NCBI GenBank assembly: GCA_015680685.1 | Contig: MNCI01020127.1 | Location: 39,216 to 70,849 of the forward strand | Source of the DNA: Gnetum montanum | Taxonomy: Eukaryota > Streptophyta > Gnetopsida > Gnetales > Gnetaceae | Length of the DNA: 31,634 nucleotides | Reading direction: 5' to 3' | Part shown: piece by piece, positions 20,640-29,229 of the stretch | Position numbering within the stretch: the stretch's first letter is position 1 | How the letters are laid out: the number at the start of each line of letters is the position of its first letter | The notes under the pieces: generated by a model | Told to the model about the DNA's origin: nothing | Database searches by the model: none | The model's input: the letters and a program-made list of their open reading frames with translations, nothing else | Translations under genes and position numbers: made by a program

Positions 20640-22090
20640 CTTTGTCTTACAATTCTTTTTATTTTTCACATTCTTTTACATTTTTCTCATTCCTTTAAGC
20701 TTTCACATTTCTTTAATTTTTCACATCTTTAATATTTTTCAATTCTTTAATATTTTTCATTTTTTATACTTTTCCATAATTTTAACCATATTTTCCATTT
20801 CTTTTATACTTTGTTTCAAACCCTTTATAAATAATTTCTGATCATTAATAAAACACAATTAAATAAAGGCAAGATGTAGCCCAATAAGGTGAATATTTTT
20901 CTATGATATCAAGTCATAAGAGATTGGTTATTTACATAATGAGTGCACATCATCCATCCATCCATTTCAATAATAAGAGGTTCTTACCATGGTCATAATG
21001 ATATTCTTTCCATCATCAAACTAGGAATAAACTTGTGATCATTCTACCTAGATAGAAAAGTGAAGAACCAAGTGGAATGAAAAGGGTGTGACATAAAGGG
21101 GACTTGTGGATTCTTTTTGGATTATTATTGCAAGCTCTATCATGTTACGAATGTTGTCTTATATCCTTGTAGATATGACAAAAAATGGAAGTAAGAGTAA
21201 AATAAGTGCTACCTTAAAAAGGTTGACACAATTAACAAATAAAAGAGCATAGAATAAATTTCTGGGGGTTCCACTAGAAAGACATGTTACCCATGCTTGA
21301 AGGTAGGTAGCTTCTTAGAAATGTAAAAAAATAAAAGTAAAGTGCCATGAATAAACTCCTCCCATGGACAATATGTCAAGTGACAAAACTTCTTGTAACA
21401 TTGATAGTTTTACGATTGTGATTCTAAGAGATGAAACAATGCGATGTCACTGGAATGTGGTTTGGACTTGATTTGAATCTTGGACAAAAAAGCTAATGAT
21501 TACCTTAACCACTAATAAAACACAAGAATTTATTATGCCTATGGTAAGACACCTCATGTCCCGATTTTTGCAATCCCTTCTAAAACCATTTCATCTCACT
21601 ATTTGAATAATCATAACTTATGATTTTGAGTAACATAGAGTTATTTCTCCAATTTGGTGGTACTAGCATGTGTGTTTTGCTAAATAAGTATGTGCTACAT
21701 TCAACTCCTTAAGTGCCTAAGGACACTTTTAGGTGTGGTTATACAAGGGCATTAAGGGCTAGAGCCTACTGTTGTATCTTATACCTGCCAAGTGATTCCA
21801 CATCATCTTGAGCCTTCCAATCATAATAAATACTTCCCATATCATTCACATTATTTGTTCTAATAGCATAACAATGTTTTCTTTCTCATCCATTCCATCA
21901 ATACCTCATATAATTTCATAGCCTAAGATTTCTTAATCATAGGCTTTCAACACTCATTTTTCACAACTGAAGCATCATCTCCATGTCAAGACCCTTTTAA
22001 CATGATGCATGTCTTGCAATCATCCTATGGAATTCAATTTTTTCCAAGAAAAACATTTAGAAATTTTGATTTTTCTATGGTGACATCATA
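20640..22090 (+). other. Non-coding segment of element B with a pyrimidine-rich tract
   Basis: From 20651 to about 20825 the plus strand is almost only T, C and A in repeats of the kind CTTTAATTTTTCACAT. This recalls the tandem-repeat-bearing untranslated regions known in Tat/Ogre elements. The part from about 21275 on is homologous to 1-860 in element A. No gene is supported. Confidence 0.55.
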
Positions 22091-22169
22091 CCTATGATAT
22101 CGTAGGCACCTATGATATCGCATCTACGATGTGGCATTTACAATATTACATGCATAAAATCTATATATA
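22090..22169 (+). promoter_or_regulatory. Candidate internal promoter of ORF3 in element B
   Basis: Two GATATC motifs (22096-22101, 22114-22119), the first inside the near-palindrome CCTATGATATCGTAGG, are followed by TATATATA (22162-22169). ORF3 starts 500 bp further on. The layout copies the U3 of LTR A and LTR B (GATATC array, then TATA). An 11-mer, AGAAATTTTGA, also lies just before the motifs both here (about 22059) and in LTR B (about 25616). Confidence 0.45.
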
Positions 22170-22668
22170 CCACAAGGGAGTTAGAAAAATTTTTCATTTC
22201 TAAATTTCATAAGAAGGGAGTTGTTGCCAACTTTTCTTTGAAGCTAAAGAGCTTTGACCCTCCAACTTCCAGCTAACTTGCTCATTATTGCTCTGATTTG
22301 CATAATTTTTGAATCTACGTGATCCTGGAGTGATCAAGTTAGTTGTGGAGGGGTGCTAGTAAGGAAAATTCGAGTTTATTTTTTCAAAATTACTCACAAT
22401 TGAAAGGTATTATAGGGATAAGTTAAGGAACATATTAAGAATTTTTAAAGTAAACCACTCGTGTTAAGGCCAAAACCATTTTAAGAAGACTTCTAATTGA
22501 CCATACCACTCATTTAAAATATTAGTGGGGTTGTTATTGAAAAAATATTTTAATTCTATAATCATAATGAATTAATAATGTGATATGACTAAGGGTATGA
22601 TTAAGGTATTAAATTGTTACTCATTTATCAAAATATTCTAGTAATTCCAAACCCTTGATTAATTGTAG

Positions 22669-25398
22669 ATGGCCCTAAAAAGAGGAGCACAAGGAGAACT
22701 CCCATGGCCAATAAGCAAAAGACCATAAGGTTGTGGAAGAGGACAAGTGAGTGAGCAAAATATGCAAGTAGAACAAGGAAATCATGAAGCACAATCCTTC
22801 AACATTCATTAATAAACTCCTACCACAGAGCAATATGCTCAAGTAGAAGCAAATGTTCCACTAGTACCTGTTCAAGGACAACAACTTACACTATCACCTG
22901 AGTGCCTTCAGGCTATTCAGGAAAAATCCATCATGTTGACAGTAATTGTGGAACTTAACTTTGGTCTATTCTTGGAACTTTCTCTAGAAGCTATCAAGGC
23001 CCAACTTCAGTCATCTCCTTTGTGGTCTACTCTAACAAACAAGGGAGAATGATGTTTAGGAGAAACACTCTAGTTTTGGTAAAATCGAGAAGTTGATGCT
23101 ATAGTCAAACTTAAAGGAATCTCAGTATCTTACTTAATTAAGGTAATATTGGAGGTATTGAATGTGCCTAATTAAGGAGCAAAGGTGGCACAAATATCAA
23201 CCAGATCTAACATAGATGCTAGGAAGCTGTGGTTACAATGGGCGTATGGCAAGGAAGATAAAGAATACATTGAATTGGCTATAGAAGAAAATATCTATTT
23301 CAAAATTAGCACTTATCATCTATTTCCTACCAAAAGACTAAATAGAATCTCTACATATGTGGCTAGAAGGAGTGCAATATTAATGGGAAAATTCAATGCA
23401 AACATCACTTACCTTTACTTCATAGAAATCCAAAGATCATTCAAAGAAAAGAAGGTAGGGAAGTTAACACTTCCATTTCCTTGCCTTATCTAAAAGCTAT
23501 GTAAATGGGTTGGTATCCAAGGGTATATAAATGATGCATTGAGGAAGACACAAAATGCTTCCTATGTTAAAATGCTCAAACTAGTGCCTCCCAAAAAGGA
23601 CCAATTAGAAGAACAACTAGGCATTGAGGAGACTACCCAACCCATAGGACAACAATAGTAGCAACCATAAGTCACACCATTGCCACCGCAAGATTATCGG
23701 CCTTCAATGAGTCATCTATAGCAAATTACAGAAACTGTTAGTTGGGGAAGTAAGAAAGAGGCTACTTTATTCAAAGTTATTGATGATGCAGTCAGGCCAA
23801 CTATTTCAACCAATCTTGCTAGTGGACAGATATCACTTCAGTCAGGAGAAGAGGCCTAGTGGTCACAATAGATTTCTAGGAATGCTGCATCATTTCAAGT
23901 GATGCTTGAATCAAGAGAAGGAGCCATAGTTGTGATCATGCAGCATCATGATGTAGTGGGAGCCATAAAAGTGATCACAGGTCACATTAAAAAGTACTTT
24001 AATGTACATGTTATGCCACCAACTGATGTTTCTGGAGCCAAAGATTCTCAAATGATAGCTGGTACCTCTATGACTCTTCCAGAACATGAAGATGTGTTGG
24101 ATAAACTATTGGAGATAGGACAAGTTATGACAAATCTATTTAATATTCCTAGTAATATCACTACAACACAATTTGAATTAATAGCCACCAAAGGAAAATT
24201 AATCATAGCCAAAAGTAGGGTAGAACATGTTGAGAATGAGATTCATTAATTATAAGAAGAGCTTGTAGCCCTAAGAGTTACAAGGAGAGATCTGACTTAG
24301 TTCATAGCACCAGACTAGATAGCACAATTCAGAACTGAGTAGATCAATTTCCTCCTTAAGAATAATAAAGATATAGTAGATGAGAAAGAAAAGGTAGTAT
24401 GTAATGCTTTAGTAGCTGAAGCCCAATCATATGCCCATGTCAAAGCACTTGTTGCCTTACAAGAAGAAAATAAATAAGTTGCAAATAACATGAGGTTGGT
24501 CACAATAAAAAAGTAGAAAAATACTCTAGAAGAAAGCATCCATTAGTTGAGAGAGCAGCTGATGAGAGTCAACCAAGATATGAGTCACTTTGCAAGAGAA
24601 AATAGAATCCTCTTTATGGAGGAAGTATGTGCCATTTGACAGAAATTAGCTATTGAAATCAACACATGGCAAAATGAGGCCAAGAAACATGAAAGGCTCA
24701 AAGAACACTTTTGAGACCAAGTGGGCATGTATAAATAGATAAATGAGAAAGAGATTCAAATGGTAACGACTAAAATCAGTTCAGTTGTAGCACAAAATCT
24801 TGATTGGCAACCCATCTTGGATAGCATGGCTTAGACTTATTAAGCAGAAGTGAAGAATAAAAACCTATAGATTGAAGAATTAAAAGAATACATGATGTTA
24901 GCAAAGCTCCAATATCTTAATTTAGCCATGTTAATAGTAGGTAGGCCTAGAAATGAACTAAAATAGCAAGTAGTAGTCACTTGTGATTTATATGAGAAGG
25001 AGTTTGTAGATAGAAAAGATACTCTACAAAAACTTCAAGTAGCTAACTCAGAACTAGAAGTAGTTAAGGCTAGCTACTAGGGGTAAAAGGATGTAGTAGT
25101 GAATCTGGCTAGAAGATTAATGGACTATCATGAACTCAAAGAAAAGGCTAGAGCTTTTGAAAAAGAGTGACAATAGTTTACAACATGATACATTAAAGCT
25201 AACCAGATGTTTTTGCAACTACAATGTCTGTGGAATGTGCCTAATTCATCAAACATTAGTTCATTAGCATGGATGGTCCATGATCCAAGAACGAAAGAAG
25301 AGAAGTTGTAGGTACTCCTGAACAAATACTAATTCAAGAAGCCTAATGACAAGGGAAAGAAACCTATGGAAGAGCCACCTCCACTTGGAACAACATAA
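22669..25398 (+). pseudogene. ORF3 of element B: coiled-coil protein, stops but no net frameshift
   Basis: ATG 22669 follows TTGTAG, an acceptor-like AG as in element A. The frame can be followed over 910 codons to TAA 25396-25398: the sites 23185, 23899 and 25339 are in phase. I count about 35 in-frame stops. Conserved blocks match element A: VELNFGLFLELSLEAIKAQL; ILEVLNVPN; LTLPFPCL; ETVSWGS; the 116-codon open block from 23899 (PEHEDVLDKLLEIGQVMTNL); the coiled coil from about 24150 to 25170 (VKALVALQEENK, DMSHFARENRIL, EINTWQNEAKKHERLK); and the tail MEEPPPLGTT. Many stops lie where element A has Gln, for example SIH-stop-LREQL here against FHQLREQF in A. The function of the family is unknown to me. 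Confidence 0.8.
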
Positions 25399-25591
25399 GA
25401 CTACATTCAACCTTGCCAAATTTTGTTTTTCATTCTTTAACAAAATTGTCATGTCATGTGTTCATTTTTGTAAACTTCATTGTGGCATTAGAGGGTCATG
25501 TATATTGAAGTCAGTGTCATGTAGATCTACCTCCTAATCTTGGAAGGAACTCCATCCTCATTTTGTTTTAACTCAAGGATTAGTTTTTAGT

Positions 25592-25605
25592 TAATCATGG
25601 GGGTA
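25592..25605 (+). other. Polypurine tract of element B
   Basis: TAATCATGGGGGTA lies directly before the 3' LTR. It aligns with 4300-4313 in element A. Confidence 0.6.
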
Positions 25606-26478
25606 TGATAAATCTAGAAATTTTGAGCCAACAATATCGTAGTTACGATATCATATCTACTATGTTGTAGATATGTTATTGTATCTTACCATACATTATC
25701 ATATAAATGATATCATAGGATGTGTGCTAGCCTATATAAGAAACACTTGGGGACATGGATCTGTAGTAAATTTGATAGCTTAGTAACAAAACTATTTTAG
25801 TTTGTTTTCTTGAGTTTAGTACTTAGTAGTGTATGCCCATAGTGTGATGTTAAGTGATTGAACAAAGTCTTTATTGGAGTGTGATGTACTTGGATGCATT
25901 GCATGACCAGAAATAAAAATTGAGAGTACTTTCCATCATTGTAGCAACATTAAGTTTTATTTCTATTTTTAATTAGTTTACTATTTTACTATTTTCATAG
26001 TTAATGTTTATGATTTTTTGCAATTTACTTTTACTGTCATTAAGTAGGATGGGTATGATTGATCTTGAGCATGTAAGTGTAACTAGTTGGTAACCTAGTA
26101 GTATTGTCACATGGTACGCCCAGTAGTGTAGTATTTGGTAATCCTAGTAGTAGTTGCATGAAGTCTAAGGTGTGATTAGAAGATCAGGATTGGTTACTCA
26201 TCGCATAGGCTATTTTCAATTTGTTTCACTATTACTTAAATTTAGAAACTTTTACCTTCACTTCATGTTTATTAGGAGTACAATGACCAATACAACATCA
26301 ATATCATATACCTCATCATGAGTCATTAATTTTACTAACTCACATGGGAAGACAATGATCATGAATGCTAACCAATTACTAGTATAATCACATTGGCTTA
26401 TCTATGAAGTTTGATTGGAATTATGTGTGAACACTCATATCTCGTATGGTTGGGTATTGGATACTCCACTACTCATCA
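25606..26478 (+). repeat. 3' LTR of element B (873 bp)
   Basis: Begins TGATAAA, a decayed TGATGAG, and ends CTCATCA. Inside: GATATC-type motifs in U3 (25633, 25647, 25709), a TATA box TATATAAG (25733-25740), AATAAA (25912-25917), decayed GGTAATCCTAGTAG units (about 26085-26170) and a right end matching the 5' LTR remnant (about 16916-17007). The U3 motifs look like a CpG-depleted form of the array in LTR A (GCGATATCGC to ACGATATCAT). Confidence 0.85.
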
Positions 26479-27885
26479 CACTCTTTGAAAAAGTTCTTTG
26501 GAGGCATTTGGATCTTCTTGTGAGTGCATTGTGATTTGCATTATATTGCAGTTTTATATTTTATTCTATGTGAGGTTGCATGATGCAACAAGTCTCCATG
26601 AACTTCAGCATCATCGATGAATTTTAAAAACAAAAATTGTAGGTACTAATGTTGAAATTTAAAAAACATTCAAATAATTTTACCAATATGTATAGTAACA
26701 AGTCGATGCTTTCATGAGAAAGAAAAAGGCTAAAGCATGATATAATATAGGTTTTAGGTAAAACTTTTAGGAATTTCAGCATTGATCATCCATCATTATC
26801 AGTAAATAGTAATTAGAATTTTAGTCTATTAATGTACCAAACTCAACCTCTTCTATTCTAGCATATGGTAAAAGATGCGACACCACTGGTAAGAATTAAT
26901 TTAATCATAATTGATGATGAATTATAACTCAATAATTTGACCTTTATCCAAGGAATTATGCTTCAAAGGGTATGTGAAGCAAATTTAAGTTGCACTCTCT
27001 TCATGTAAGCTTCTTGATGTGTAAGCTTTATTTGTGTTTGTTACCACTTGGCCTTGGTTATTTACGTTCCAACTTATACTCTCACTCTCATCATTTTCTA
27101 TTTTGGCTTTATATTCTTGGCATTTTATCACCATGGAATCCTTTTGAATGGGAAGTACCAAACTCTAAGAATTTTTGAAATATTAACTGAATTTATATTG
27201 AACTCTCAAACAAGTATAGTGTTTATTTGACCATTGTTTTAAGGCATTTAAAGATTCTTTATAGGTAAAAATTGAAATTACCTGGTCACCTAAAATTTAT
27301 TTTTTTAAATATCTATTTTCACTAGTCCATTATCACATTGATACCAAAGGCTTGTCATTTCATGTTCTATATTTTAGCATAATAATTTCTTATATTTTCG
27401 TTTGTTGCAGTAGGTAGTGTATTGCGTTGGTAATGACATTGAAGGTAAATTTGACTAAGGTAGGATTGTATTAAGCTATAATACAATGTAATAAAACTTA
27501 AATATTTCATGCTTTATAGGGAAAAATGGTATGGTATATATAAGATTGAGTTTTAAATTGTTAACATATTGTTCAGATATTTGTTTTTTATGTTTTAGAT
27601 TTTATTCAAAGAAATTAAAAAAAATGTGTTGTAAACTTTGTCACTACCTACAATAGATGACACAAATTTTAGGGATGGAGAACTTTGTTGAATGCTAGGA
27701 GTTGAACCAATTGTTGAAATTTTTAAAATAAACACAATTATGTTATTTGCCTTGAAGTTGTTCTCTTATTTTCTATTAATTTATGTCATTACCATTTGCT
27801 TATTTATATTTCTCCTATAGAGCTTGGGTTTTTCTAGGTGAGGTTGTTCCAAGACTTTTAATTCATTAAGTAGGGGTATTTCAAG
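26479..27885. other. Flanking DNA between element B and a Copia-like fragment, no gene seen
   Basis: About 1.4 kb of AT-rich DNA. Short frames near 26990-27230 are Phe/Leu/Ile-rich and unconvincing. The last part (about 27820-27885), AGAGCTTGGGTT... then CATTAAGTAGGGG, reads like the leader of a plant Copia element, so a decayed Copia LTR may lie before it; I could not fix its edges. Confidence 0.45.
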
Positions 27886-28119
27886 ATGGAAAGTGGTACT
27901 AAGTACATTGAAGAAATAGAAAAGTTCAATGGTAGTAACTACAATCTTTGAAAGCATGTATCATTGGAATTAAGCCAAAGAACATGAAAATTGAAGACTA
28001 GAATTAGTTAGATTCATACTTAAAAATTTATCAAAATAGTTGTCTCATCAAGGGACTATCTTCAGTGTTAATTGAAGCCTAATAAGAAACACCATTAGGT
28101 TGAGCAGGACCATTCTATG
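27886..28119 (+). pseudogene. Copia-type gag N-terminal fragment, cut by element C
   Basis: ATG 27886 gives MESGTKYIEEIEKFNGSNYN, the usual opening of plant Ty1/copia Gag ('KFNG.NY..WK'). The expected Trp codon is lost at TTTGAAAG by a substitution or a one-base deletion. In the shifted frame ACIIGIKPKNMKIED follows, with stops at positions that could be Trp (TAG, TGA) or Gln (TAA). The frame runs to 28119, where the LTR of element C begins. I am sure of the first 20 residues and less sure of the rest. Confidence 0.65.
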
Positions 28120-29093
28120 TGATGAGAGCGGTTACTCTAGCAGTTACTTTAGTAGTTATTCTAATTATTAAAGCAGTTACTCTAGTGGTTTATTCTAATT
28201 ATTAGAGTAGTTACTCTAGTGATTTATTCTAATTATTAGAGTGGTTACTGTAGCGGTTACTTTAGCAGTTATTCTAATTATTAGATGGGTTACTCCAATT
28301 ATTAGAGTAGTTGCTCCCAAGCCTATAAATACAGTGCCCAGGTGCACAATTGAAAAAAAGTCTGTTAGCAATCAAGTAGTGAAACTCTTGTAGTTTGTTT
28401 GAAAGTTAGAGTATTTTCCAAGTGCTTGCAGTAGGAGGTTTAAGTGTGGACAAATCTTTACTCAAGCCTTGTGTACTCGAGCACACCTTGTGTATGGTAA
28501 TAAAGACAAGTTCTTTGATTCATCCTTGAAGCACTTGAGATTTGTTTTCTTATGCATTTCTTTTATTTTATTTTCTTATGCATTTATTTTATTTCATTTT
28601 ATTTTATGCACTTTACATTTCTATTATTAGTACAACAATTCATTTTGATCAATTAAGGAAATCATTAAATTACACAAGCACGACCACTTCTAGCATGTGT
28701 GTAACGCTTGGTAACCTAGTAACGATTAGCATTTGGTAATCCCAACAGTGTTGCACTGGTTTAGGATGTGTACAGAAAGTGGGAACAGATGCTGGTGTTA
28801 GGATTGGTTAGAACTTAGTTAATGAGTAGTTAAGTTAAATTAGTCACTTAGTTACCTCTCTCCTTCCCTACTAGTGCAGGACATAAAAACATAAAAGCTA
28901 TAAAAATCATATGCCTCAAGCTTACTTAACCATACAATCGTGACATATAGGTAAGCTTGGGAAGACAATGATCAACCAACCCATACTTGTTTTACAATGG
29001 TGCATAAGCACTTAGTCCTTGGAATTTGACCAGATCATGCATGAAACGCTTGTATTTGTATGGTTGAGTGTAGTGGTACCTTGCCGCTCATCA
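28120..29093 (+). repeat. 5' LTR of element C (974 bp)
   Basis: Begins TGATGAG (28120-28126) and ends CTCATCA (29087-29093), a perfect 7-bp inverted terminal repeat identical to LTR A. Inside: a tandem array in U3 (28127-28315), TATAAATA (28324-28331), AATAAA (28499-28504) and GCTTGGTAACCTAGTAACG units near 28705-28755. The end GTATGGTTGAGTGTAG... matches the end of LTR A. Confidence 0.88.
28127..28315 (+). repeat. About 34-bp repeat array in the U3 of LTR C
   Basis: The near-palindromic core TTCTAATTATTAGA starts at 28159, 28193, 28227 and 28272, and a variant begins near 28293. It alternates with blocks of the type AGTTACTCTAGTGG. The first two intervals are 34 bp. The array ends just before the TATA box and shares no sequence with the GATATC array of LTR A, although the LTR ends are alike. 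Confidence 0.78.
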
Positions 29094-29094
29094 T

Positions 29095-29112
29095 TGGTGC
29101 CATTGCCAGGGA
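29095..29112 (+). other. Primer binding site of element C (tRNA-Asp type)
   Basis: TGGTGCCATTGCCAGGGA, one base after the LTR. It differs from TGGCGCCGTTGCCGGGGA at exactly three positions, each a transition in one of the three CpG sites. Confidence 0.9.
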
Positions 29113-29229
29113 CTTAGTTGTTTGTGCGCTAACTAGAACATAGGAAATCATTCACATCGTTGGAAAAAACCCTTAGGGTTGGTTGAGAAAGTGATAAACA
29201 AGAATACATTGCACACTAAATAGACAAGT

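Larger units (their letters stand above)
16916..26478 (+). mobile_element. Element B: near full-length Athila/Tat-like gypsy element lacking RT and integrase
   Basis: Order: a 92-bp remnant of the 5' LTR, primer site, gag-protease (17145-20180), a 118-codon tail (20222-20578), T-rich DNA, a non-coding segment with a candidate promoter, ORF3 (22669-25398), polypurine tract and 3' LTR (25606-26478). The 5' LTR remnant and the 3' LTR end match at 76 of 88 aligned positions by eye (about 86%), so the insertion is old. Between protease and ORF3 I find no RT, RNase H or integrase motif. Either pol was deleted from this copy or it belongs to a non-autonomous subfamily. The 5 bp after the 3' LTR are CACTC; the 5' partner is lost. 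Confidence 0.85.

Noticed and set aside
20651-20825. T-rich tract as a LINE or SINE poly-A tail on the minus strand
   Set aside because: It is interspersed with regular C and A (TTTTTCACAT units) rather than a pure T run, and no LINE or SINE body is recognisable beside it.
22669-25398. TAG/TAA read as glutamine (recoded stops) in ORF3 and gag of element B
   Set aside because: Stops fall at Gln positions, which would fit recoding, but some fall at likely Trp or Arg codons, copy A uses normal Gln codons at the same sites, and the PPR gene uses the standard code. Methyl-cytosine decay explains it.
26990-27230. Overlapping Phe/Leu/Ile-rich frames right of element B
   Set aside because: About 60 codons each in AT-rich DNA, no homologous copy in the window, and no start or splice context; likely chance.
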